A program made the translations under genes and the position numbers. The notes below the pieces were generated by a model. That model had not been told where the DNA came from, did not search any database, and saw nothing but the letters and a program-made list of their open reading frames with translations. Below are positions 1 through 5,284 of a DNA stretch of 42,988 bases, piece after piece. Source of the DNA: a virus; the IMG/VR virus record IMGVR_UViG_3300014497_000013, positions 1 to 42,988 of that record; one strand, given 5' to 3'. Numbering within the stretch: position 1 is the first letter of the stretch; every line of letters starts with the position of its first letter.

Positions 1-209
1 GAGTCTTTCAATGCGAAAATAAAAAACTTCAGATTGCAATTAAGAGGTGTGCGGGATAAAGCATTTTTTCTGTTCAGGTTGTCTAAACTTTTTGCCTAGC
101 CCCCAAGTTTTGAGATTGATCCACTTTAATTTTGAAAGTGATGTTTATTTAAAATGACATTAAGAAAATTTACGTCATAAAAAAATCCCGAAGAAATCGG
201 GATGAAAAG
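1..209. other. Host chromosomal flank left of the prophage
   Basis: This is host sequence to the left of attL. I see no open reading frame of useful length. Its one clear element is the hairpin at 185-203, described separately. In the uninterrupted chromosome this stretch would lie directly downstream of the tRNA-Thr gene that is now at 42621-42692. Confidence 0.6.
176..203 (-). terminator. Displaced terminator of the host tRNA operon
   Basis: On the minus strand a 6-bp stem (198-203 with 185-190) with a 7-nt loop is followed by a run of T. It lies just beyond the tRNA-Thr 3' fragment in attL, so before integration it would have ended the Tyr-Gly-Thr tRNA transcript. The prophage has moved it about 42 kb from the operon. 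Confidence 0.6.
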
Positions 210-257
210 TGAGCCAACTACGGGACTTGAACCCGTGACCTCTTCCTTACCAAGGAA
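210..257. repeat. attL: 48-nt tRNA-Thr 3' fragment
   Basis: These 48 nt are identical to 42619-42666 and match the 3' part of tRNA-Thr(GGU) on the minus strand: anticodon, variable loop, T arm and acceptor 3' strand. At 258 the identity stops, and the tRNA 5' half is missing here. This is the standard mark of site-specific integration into a tRNA 3' end by a tyrosine recombinase. Confidence 0.92.
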
Positions 258-497
258 ACTAAATAAACCCACAACAAACTGGATAGCAATTATTTAAAAA
301 ATTATATTTAGATTTGTCGGAAATAAATCTGAATTATTTAAGAAATAAGTTCTTAATAAATCCGTAAAAACACGGAGAATTTTAATAAGAAATTTTATAT
401 TTTTATCCACTTCATAATGAATTAAGTTAAGTCCTTTGAGATAAACTCAAAGAAACGTTATTTTGCTTTTAGTTAATAACAACTTAATTTACTAAAA
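258..497. promoter_or_regulatory. Noncoding left arm of the prophage with inverted repeats
   Basis: There is no gene here. Three short inverted repeats are visible: 338-344 with 350-356, 361-365 with 372-376, and 434-440 (CTTTGAG) with 446-452 (CTCAAAG). The third lies about 45 nt before the lipoprotein start and could be an operator. Near it, TATTTTG at 459-465 is one base short of the TAnnTTTG -7 element. Integrase arm-binding sites could also lie here, but I cannot identify any. Confidence 0.4.
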
Positions 498-710
498 ATG
501 AAAAAACTATTTTTCGCAGTAGCTGCGATTTTACTTTTGTCGTCGTGCAGAAATAACGACATTGAAAACGTTCAGGATGATTTTTTTCCTGAAAAATTAA
601 TAAACAATGAAAAACCAAAAACTGAATCAAGAGACTCTCTCCCATCAGGACCATCACTTCCAGGAAGCGACACAGGAATCGGCCCAATTGTCGTTACGCC
701 ACCAAAATAA
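498..710 (+). CDS. Small predicted lipoprotein
   Basis: The 70-residue product begins MKKLFFAVAAILLLSSC, a signal peptide of charged start, hydrophobic core and a lipobox ending at Cys17. The mature part of about 53 residues is polar, then rich in Pro, Ser and Gly, with no domain that I recognise. The gene lies just inside attL, next to the repressor region rather than the structural genes, and is followed by a strong terminator at 730-762. That makes it a self-contained unit that could be expressed from the lysogen, for example to alter the host envelope. The function is inferred from position only. Start and lipobox are clear. Confidence 0.7.
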   Translation: MKKLFFAVAAILLLSSCRNNDIENVQDDFFPEKLINNEKPKTESRDSLPSGPSLPGSDTGIGPIVVTPPK

Positions 711-1227
711 TTTTTTATTTAAAATATTTAGCAGAAGCAAATCAGCTGCTTCTGCTTTTTTTTCAAAAATTAAAAATTCATCCACTTACAAGTTTTACAA
801 TAAAAATAAAGCTACTATTTTCCTTATTATATCAGGATTATTGCTTTACACTGAAAATATAATTGAATTATTTATTAAGCTAGATTTTGAAGTCCCAGCG
901 TTTGGCGCGTTTAGAAACTTTGTATATGCAATGGCAATACCTTTTTCAGCGATTATTATAATGTTTGCTTCACGAATGAAACCTTTTAAACTTGCATATA
1001 TTGTTCCTTTATATGCTTACATGAACATGATTATAGGTAATTTAATCTTAGTTCTTGATTTTAAAATATTTCAGTTTTGGTGGTATCGTTTACTTATATT
1101 AGGCACTGTTGTACCTGTTTATTGGATCTTAAACCGGACAATAAAACATTATGATGCTAAAGATCGTGAAGAAAAAGCAAAAGACAGACTATTAAGAACA
1201 TACCAATCACAATATGACGAAAAATAA
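607..1227 (+). CDS. Predicted four-helix membrane protein, start uncertain
   Basis: From about residue 70 the product has four hydrophobic segments (about residues 70-90, 103-124, 129-150 and 157-175) followed by a charged tail, so it is an integral membrane protein. I do not recognise the family. The only ATG that keeps all four helices is at 607, inside the preceding lipoprotein gene in another reading frame. The first 50 residues are then rich in Gln and His and look like out-of-frame sequence, and a terminator hairpin (730-762) falls inside the frame. A rare start codon after 762, or an ATG at 931 that loses the first helix, are alternatives. It overlaps the next gene by 14 nt, which suggests they are translated together. 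Confidence 0.5.
   Translation: MKNQKLNQETLSHQDHHFQEATQESAQLSLRHQNNFLFKIFSRSKSAASAFFSKIKNSSTYKFYNKNKATIFLIISGLLLYTENIIELFIKLDFEVPAFGAFRNFVYAMAIPFSAIIIMFASRMKPFKLAYIVPLYAYMNMIIGNLILVLDFKIFQFWWYRLLILGTVVPVYWILNRTIKHYDAKDREEKAKDRLLRTYQSQYDEK
730..762 (+). terminator. Intrinsic terminator after the lipoprotein gene
   Basis: A perfect 10-bp stem (730-739 with 747-756), a 7-nt loop and a run of seven T follow the lipoprotein stop codon by 19 nt. Confidence 0.8.
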
Positions 1228-1465
1228 AACATTACATCACCAGTTTTTAGAAGAAATCGACAAAATGATGTTGATTGCTGATAAACAGCTTGAAACAAAA
1301 ATCATAACTCATAAGGAGTATAGAAGTATAATGTACCTTTTGATTGATAAAACGGAAGAATATATAAAAAAGCTTGAGAAAGCAGAATTACCGAAAATTG
1401 ATATTAAGAATTACGAAAATATAGATTTATTCAACCTTACCAATATTATGTTTTGTACCAGTTGA
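1214..1465 (+). CDS. Small helical protein of unknown function
   Basis: The 83-residue product is charged and mostly helical (Lys, Glu and Ile rich), with no membrane segment and no motif that I recognise. It starts 14 nt before the stop of the membrane-protein gene, so the two probably form one unit. Its last 39 nt overlap the 3' end of the repressor gene on the other strand, a convergent overlap that would let transcription of one disturb the other. The final dozen residues may not be conserved because they are read through the repressor gene. Confidence 0.5.
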   Translation: MTKNKTLHHQFLEEIDKMMLIADKQLETKIITHKEYRSIMYLLIDKTEEYIKKLEKAELPKIDIKNYENIDLFNLTNIMFCTS

Positions 1466-1909
1466 TTTTTCTCGCTCTAATAATTCAATATCTAAATCTC
1501 TTAAAACATTAATGGCCAACTGCAATTGTTTACGCAGAAGGTCATTTTTCTTTTTATCTTCTACACTATCTTTCTGCATCTGAGTCATTGTTTCCTTCAA
1601 TTGCTCATTCTTTTTACTAATTTCCTTGAGTTCAGAAAAAATTTCTAATAGTAATTCTTTCTCAGAGATTAGTGGTTCGCTTTTGAGATATTCAGCAGTA
1701 ATATCGTTTAGGACATCTTCTTTTGGATAATCTGAAAGAACTTCGCGCAAAGCTAATTCATAAAACCTCTGCTTACTATCTGGAATTTCTCTTCCATTTT
1801 CTACAGCAGATAAAGTCTGAAAAGCTATACCCATCTTTCTAGCCATATCTTTTTGAGTTAATTTCAAAGTATTTCGAATAGCTAAAATTTTATTACCGTC
1901 TATATTCAT
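1427..1909 (-). CDS. XRE-family helix-turn-helix repressor
   Basis: The 160-residue product opens with a helix-turn-helix of the XRE/Cro-C1 type (about residues 7-60). It includes the pattern LTQKDMARKMGIAFQTLSAV followed by ENGR, typical of the recognition helix and the turn after it. From about residue 85 to 150 the sequence is a charged coiled coil, probably for dimer formation; there is no peptidase S24 domain, so RecA-stimulated self-cleavage is not expected. It is transcribed away from the early genes. The space between them (1910-2064) holds a long palindrome and related half-sites, the expected operator. The likely role is maintenance of lysogeny. Confidence 0.85.
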   Translation of the reverse strand: MNIDGNKILAIRNTLKLTQKDMARKMGIAFQTLSAVENGREIPDSKQRFYELALREVLSDYPKEDVLNDITAEYLKSEPLISEKELLLEIFSELKEISKKNEQLKETMTQMQKDSVEDKKKNDLLRKQLQLAINVLRDLDIELLEREKSTGTKHNIGKVE

Positions 1910-1921
1910 ATCAGAATGTTC

Positions 1922-2024
1922 TCAATTGCGTAATTTTATTAGATTGATAATCAATTTCTTACATTTAAATTAACGCATTTGCGTTAATTTTTATTTAAAT
2001 ATTCGCAAATGTGAACTATATTTG
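1922..2024 (+). promoter_or_regulatory. Lysogeny control region: operator palindrome and early promoter
   Basis: The centre is a perfect inverted repeat with 11-bp arms (1967-1977 and 1980-1990, spacer TT) whose core half-site is TGCGTTAA. Related half-sites occur at about 1924-1934 (TTGCGTAATT) and, inverted, at 2001-2009 (ATTCGCAAA). TATATTTG at 2017-2024 fits the Bacteroidota -7 element TAnnTTTG and points to the early genes; I see no good -33 element at normal spacing. A repressor bound at the right-hand half-site would cover this promoter. Confidence 0.7.
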
Positions 2025-2064
2025 TATAGAAATAATATACAATTTGTATACAAAGATAAAGAAA

Positions 2065-2283
2065 ATGAACATTAAAAATGAACTTCTCGACCTTATTTTA
2101 TCCACTCCGAGACATTTTGCAGCTGTTTATCTTCTAATCAACAATAAAGATGTCGTAGAAGTTAAACCCTATGCTTTACAAAAGCAACTGGAAAGAAGAT
2201 ATAAAACTGCGAAACAAAATATCGCAATTGTTGATTATTTGCGAAAAGAGGGTTTTAAAGATGTTGAAATATTTGAATACTAA
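2065..2283 (+). CDS. First early gene, small protein of unknown function
   Basis: The 72-residue product starts at the ATG at 2065. An upstream GTG in frame at 2011 is rejected because the early promoter's -7 element (2017-2024) lies inside that extension. The protein is small and basic, with a middle part (LQKQLERRYKTAKQNIAIVD) likely to form helices. It has no membrane segment or cysteine motif. As the first gene after the operator it takes the place where phages often carry Cro-like or other early regulators, but I see no convincing helix-turn-helix. Confidence 0.6.
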   Translation: MNIKNELLDLILSTPRHFAAVYLLINNKDVVEVKPYALQKQLERRYKTAKQNIAIVDYLRKEGFKDVEIFEY

Positions 2284-2294
2284 AAAACTAAGAT

Positions 2295-2564
2295 ATGTTG
2301 ACTATCCCAGAAGGTTACAAAATGGTTCCCGTTGAACTCTACGAAAAATTCATGAGAAATCTTGAGTGGATAGATATCGCAGAACCAACGTTGGCGGAAG
2401 TTGCTGCATATGTAGAAATCAGTACTGAAAAAATAAGGGCTGATTTAAAAAAATACGATTGTCCACTTCGAAAAACCTATGAAGGAAGCAAGGGCAAAGG
2501 TAATCAGTCGAGATTTCATAAACCGTCAGTCGAGTTGTACAAAAACTGGCTGATTAAAAGATAA
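2295..2564 (+). CDS. Probable helix-turn-helix DNA-binding protein
   Basis: The 89-residue product has, at about residues 31-55, the sequence EPTLAEVAAYVEISTEKIRA, which reads as helix, turn and recognition helix (TLAEVAAYVEISTEKI). It is followed by a basic stretch with several Lys and Arg and a closing helix. The size and fold suggest an excisionase or small early regulator. It follows the previous gene by 11 nt and is presumably on the same early transcript. The excisionase idea is inference; only the helix-turn-helix-like pattern is visible. Confidence 0.55.
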   Translation: MLTIPEGYKMVPVELYEKFMRNLEWIDIAEPTLAEVAAYVEISTEKIRADLKKYDCPLRKTYEGSKGKGNQSRFHKPSVELYKNWLIKR

Positions 2565-2567
2565 AAC

Positions 2568-2670
2568 AGCACTTCACGAAAGAGATTTTATTCTTCGATA
2601 ATATTAATTGTGTTAATCATTATTGTCTCATAAAGCAAAAATCTTAATCAGCGCAGAAGTTTGAAGTGCT
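2568..2670 (+). ncRNA. Candidate structured RNA 1 (closed by a 9-bp stem)
   Basis: No gene is present. Right after the preceding stop, AGCACTTCA (2568-2576) is perfectly complementary to TGAAGTGCT (2662-2670), closing a domain of about 100 nt. Inside it are a hairpin at about 2578-2596 (CGAAAGA with TTCTTCG, one mismatch) and one at about 2600-2624 (nine pairs with a bulged C). Together they give a junction. A strong terminator follows at 2697-2732. It may be the structured 3' end of the early mRNA or a separate RNA; I see no promoter of its own. Confidence 0.4.
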
Positions 2671-2696
2671 TTCATATTATTTTTTTGATTTGGTGG

Positions 2697-2732
2697 GCAG
2701 TTTCCACGGTAAAATTTGGAAACTGCTTTTTT
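2697..2732 (+). terminator. Intrinsic terminator after RNA 1
   Basis: A perfect 10-bp stem (2697-2706 with 2717-2726), a 10-nt loop and six T (2727-2732). Confidence 0.8.
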
Positions 2733-2857
2733 AGAGGGAAGCGTGAGCGGTCTCGCTGAGTGAAAGGAAATTCTCAACGAACTTGAAAAGTACAATAAGT
2801 AGAGTTTTGGTAAGAATAGACCACAAAAACAAGGGTTCGACTCCCTTCTTCTCTACA
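2733..2857 (+). ncRNA. Candidate tRNA-like RNA 2
   Basis: This stretch lies between two strong terminators and encodes no convincing protein. At 2831-2847 there is a perfect tRNA-type T arm (5-bp stem AAGGG/CCCTT, loop TTCGACT). It is followed by CTTCTCT and A, the layout of an acceptor 3' strand and discriminator. AGAG at 2733-2736 can pair with the CTCT at 2851-2854, while GTAGAG (2799-2804) pairs with CTCTAC (2851-2856) as an alternative. Between them are hairpins at 2743-2756 and 2757-2776 and a TGGT/ACCA hairpin at 2808-2823. There is no normal anticodon arm, so it is not an ordinary tRNA. Confidence 0.5.
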
Positions 2858-2897
2858 ATACTCATGTCTAATGAGTTTTCATGGTTACTAGTTTTTT

Positions 2898-2927
2898 ACC
2901 CGACTGACAATGTCGGTCGGGTTTTTT
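2898..2927 (+). terminator. Intrinsic terminator after the tRNA-like RNA
   Basis: An 11-bp stem with one T:G pair (2898-2908 with 2912-2922), a 3-nt loop and a run of T to 2927. It lies 27 nt upstream of the SSB-like gene, so that gene needs its own promoter or readthrough. Confidence 0.8.
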
Positions 2928-2954
2928 ATCAAAACAATTTAAATTTCAAATATT

Positions 2955-3290
2955 ATGTCAAAAAAACCACTTTCATTTTACGGACAGATCAATTATACCG
3001 ATCTAAAAGCTGCAATGATGTCCGGACATGTAAAAATGCAAAAAGTACAGACTAAAGATGGTGAGAAAATCTTTGTAGATGTCAACCTCTGGGTTCACGA
3101 AGAAGCAGATCAATTTAACAACAATGCTGCGATACAGGCTTCATTAAAAAAAGAAGCTTTTGAAAACGGAGTTAAAAACACTTTTTACATAGGGAATTTA
3201 AAATACCAAACTGTGAAGAATGCTGAAGCTACGCAGGAAGATGTTGAAAAAGTAGTTACAGGTGATGACGATGATGATTTACCATTTTAA
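2955..3290 (+). CDS. SSB-like single-stranded DNA-binding protein
   Basis: The 111-residue product ends in an acidic run followed by Leu-Pro-Phe (DDDDDLPF). This is the hallmark of bacterial and phage single-stranded DNA-binding proteins and the site where replication and repair enzymes dock. The body of about 95 residues would fit a small OB fold, but its sequence is far from cellular SSB, so the assignment rests mainly on the tail and on its place at the head of the replication genes. It would coat single-stranded DNA and recruit the primase-ATPase encoded at 5285-8566. The start follows an AT-rich leader typical of this host group. Confidence 0.72.
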   Translation: MSKKPLSFYGQINYTDLKAAMMSGHVKMQKVQTKDGEKIFVDVNLWVHEEADQFNNNAAIQASLKKEAFENGVKNTFYIGNLKYQTVKNAEATQEDVEKVVTGDDDDDLPF

Positions 3291-3299
3291 TACGCAATA

Positions 3300-3494
3300 A
3301 TGACTCCCGAAGTTCGTGCTTTTGTAGAAAACTACTCCAAAAAGCCAAATCCTAAATTGAGTATTGCCCAGTTTTTTAAAACCCATAATCATGAGATTTG
3401 GAAAACGTGCTTTGATTGCGGTGACCATTTCGATATCAGGAAAGAACTTCACCACGACCGATGCCCAAGTTGTAAATCTAAAAATATTAAATAA
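3300..3494 (+). CDS. Small zinc-ribbon protein
   Basis: The 64-residue product carries two Cys pairs, CFDC at about residue 37 and CPSC at about residue 55, spaced as in a zinc ribbon. It starts 9 nt after the SSB-like gene and is presumably co-transcribed. Small proteins of this type bind DNA, RNA or other proteins; the role here, probably in early replication or transcription, cannot be read from the sequence. Confidence 0.65.
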   Translation: MTPEVRAFVENYSKKPNPKLSIAQFFKTHNHEIWKTCFDCGDHFDIRKELHHDRCPSCKSKNIK

Positions 3495-3496
3495 TC

Positions 3497-3607
3497 ATGA
3501 AAAAACAATTCTCAGAAATGACACTAGCGGTTTGCTGGTGGATTTTAACAGCCGTATTCATTTTTTATTTAATCCTAAAATACATTCCCAATGTCTCAGC
3601 AAATTAA
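3497..3607 (+). CDS. 36-residue single-pass membrane protein
   Basis: A short frame starts 2 nt after the zinc-ribbon stop codon and overlaps the next gene by 17 nt, the tight packing of a real phage gene. The product has a short charged start, one hydrophobic helix (about residues 9-29, with two adjacent Trp) and the end KYIPNVSAN. It is too small for most gene finders. A single membrane helix of this size could be a small regulator of host membrane proteins; no specific role can be assigned. Confidence 0.5.
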   Translation: MKKQFSEMTLAVCWWILTAVFIFYLILKYIPNVSAN

Positions 3608-3905
3608 AAATTTAAAAGAACATATTCAAAAAGCATTTTCAGATGCAGAATCTACGGAATTCTTAGAAAGACAAGTTTTAAAATCAAAACTTAGATTTTC
3701 TGAAAGCTTCGTTGAAAACATGAATAAAAACCCGAAAGCAAATTTCCGTGAATGGTCTGAAAAACTCATTGAAACATTCAACATTCATTCTACGGTTGCT
3801 CATGAATTACAGGTTATCGGAATTTCACTTTTGGCTTTGGATGCCTTAGAGCACGATATTACGAATGTGTATGTAAAATTTATAAACGATTCTGAAAAAG
3901 AATAG
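3591..3905 (+). CDS. Helical protein of unknown function
   Basis: The 104-residue product is almost all predicted helix, charged, with no Cys and no membrane segment. It overlaps the tiny membrane-protein gene by 17 nt and ends 1 nt before the next start, so it belongs to the early operon between the SSB-like and the primase genes. I do not recognise the family. Confidence 0.65.
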   Translation: MSQQIKNLKEHIQKAFSDAESTEFLERQVLKSKLRFSESFVENMNKNPKANFREWSEKLIETFNIHSTVAHELQVIGISLLALDALEHDITNVYVKFINDSEKE

Positions 3906-3906
3906 A

Positions 3907-4305
3907 ATGAAACGCATCAACGCCAGGCAATACAAAAAGCTCGTAAAATTCTGCAAAGAAGTTTTTCGGAAAGATAAATACATCTCTTCACGGCTTTTTA
4001 ATCTAAAAATTCAACAGGAACTTTCATCGATGTCTACACGCTACCGCAGAAACATGCTGAGCTTGCAGTTCATCAAAGAAAAAAACGGACTGATCTTTCC
4101 TGGTGAAGCGCTATTCTTTTTAAAACTTATCGATTATCAGAACATCAACAGACTGATGAAGCTTGGCGAAGTGATCATTATAGAAAAAAAAATAAAATAC
4201 ATCCAAAAACCCGGCATCACTACGCTTCACAATTTCCCAGATCACTGGAAACTCGAAAGCAAATCGAGAGGGGTTTTAATTTTTAATGTGGATTATAATT
4301 TATGA
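3907..4305 (+). CDS. Basic protein of unknown function
   Basis: The 132-residue product is strongly basic (many Lys and Arg, for example KLVKFCKEVFRKDKY near the start), which would suit nucleic-acid binding. It has no recognisable domain. Its stop codon overlaps the start of the PP-loop gene by 4 nt, so the two are probably translated together. Its local base use (more C and G) resembles the primase gene more than the PP-loop gene that follows. Confidence 0.65.
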   Translation: MKRINARQYKKLVKFCKEVFRKDKYISSRLFNLKIQQELSSMSTRYRRNMLSLQFIKEKNGLIFPGEALFFLKLIDYQNINRLMKLGEVIIIEKKIKYIQKPGITTLHNFPDHWKLESKSRGVLIFNVDYNL

Positions 4306-5282
4306 TAGTATTAACACCAATCTCCGGAGGTAAGGACAGTCAAGCTGCTACTCTTTGGGCAGAAAATAAATTTGGCTTAAAAAGTCTAATTGGCGTTTTC
4401 TGTGATGTCAAATGGGAAGCTGATGAAACATACTTACATATCGATTACTTTACTCAAAAGCTTGGTATTAATTTCAAGGTATTGACATCTAAAAAATATG
4501 ATGGCATGGTTGATTTAGCTGTTAAAAGAGGTCGTTTTCCTTCAACTACCGCTCGTTTCTGTACTGAAGAATTAAAGATATTTCCTATGATTGATTATAT
4601 TTTAACACTGGAAGATCACATAATTGTAGTTGATGGTATCAGGGCTGATGAAAGCGCAAAACGGTCAAAGATGGAAGCAGAATGCAGATATTTCAAATAC
4701 TATTTTGAACCATACCAAACTAACACAATGATCGTAGAATCATTTGCAGATAATCCTCCGGTATCTCTCAATCAAAAGAAAAAATTAAAGAAGGCTCAAG
4801 ATCGGTTATTAATTGGTAAAGATGATCCTAAATATTACACTTACAGAAAGAAAGATGTTTTTAAATGGTGTGAAAAGTACGATGACAGCGTAATTAGACC
4901 ATGCTTTCATATGACAGGTGATGAAGTTATATACTATTCTTTAAATCGTGGTTATGACATTAATCCGAGATATAAAAGAGGCTATAAACGGGTTGGATGT
5001 GACCCTTGTATAATGGAAGATATTCCAAGTATTACACTTACCGTAAAAGAATCCCCTTTAACTATAATCAAAGTAAAATATGCCGAATTAAAAGCCAATT
5101 CCTCATTTTTTCCACCAGATAAAATACCAAAAAGGTATCATAGTAAAGTAGACAAAAAAGGTAAATCATATCCTACAATGGGCGATGTTGAGAGATACAT
5201 CAATGATAAAACCGCTACGCCTGATATGTTTATATCAGATCCGGTATTCAAATGTAGATCACATTACAATATTTGCGAATAA
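4302..5282 (+). CDS. PP-loop enzyme, PAPS-reductase / DndC-like
   Basis: The 326-residue product has the PP-loop ATP-pyrophosphatase motif SGGKDS at residues 8-13 near the start, typical of the PAPS reductase, DndC and IbrA group. Later Cys residues are in RFCTEE (Cys87), GCDPC (Cys233 and Cys236) and the C-terminal CRSHYNIC (Cys318, Cys325). Such Cys sets in DndC-like proteins bind an iron-sulfur cluster. The enzyme would adenylate a substrate and may move sulfur. There are no dnd partner genes in the window, so phosphorothioate DNA modification is not supported. It is embedded in the replication operon, 4 nt overlap before and 2 nt gap after. The function is open; family confidence is high. 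Confidence 0.8.
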   Translation: MIVLTPISGGKDSQAATLWAENKFGLKSLIGVFCDVKWEADETYLHIDYFTQKLGINFKVLTSKKYDGMVDLAVKRGRFPSTTARFCTEELKIFPMIDYILTLEDHIIVVDGIRADESAKRSKMEAECRYFKYYFEPYQTNTMIVESFADNPPVSLNQKKKLKKAQDRLLIGKDDPKYYTYRKKDVFKWCEKYDDSVIRPCFHMTGDEVIYYSLNRGYDINPRYKRGYKRVGCDPCIMEDIPSITLTVKESPLTIIKVKYAELKANSSFFPPDKIPKRYHSKVDKKGKSYPTMGDVERYINDKTATPDMFISDPVFKCRSHYNICE

Positions 5283-5284
5283 CC

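Noticed and set aside
2011-2064. GTG start 54 nt upstream for the first early gene
   Set aside because: The early promoter's -7 element lies inside this extension.
2733-2857. Ordinary tRNA, or a tmRNA
   Set aside because: The T arm is canonical, but there is no regular anticodon stem-loop, the acceptor pairing is imperfect and no tag-peptide frame is visible.
2783-3055. 90-residue open frame across the tRNA-like RNA and a terminator
   Set aside because: It reads through the T-arm-like segment and the terminator at 2898-2927, overlaps the SSB-like gene in another frame and has no coding character.
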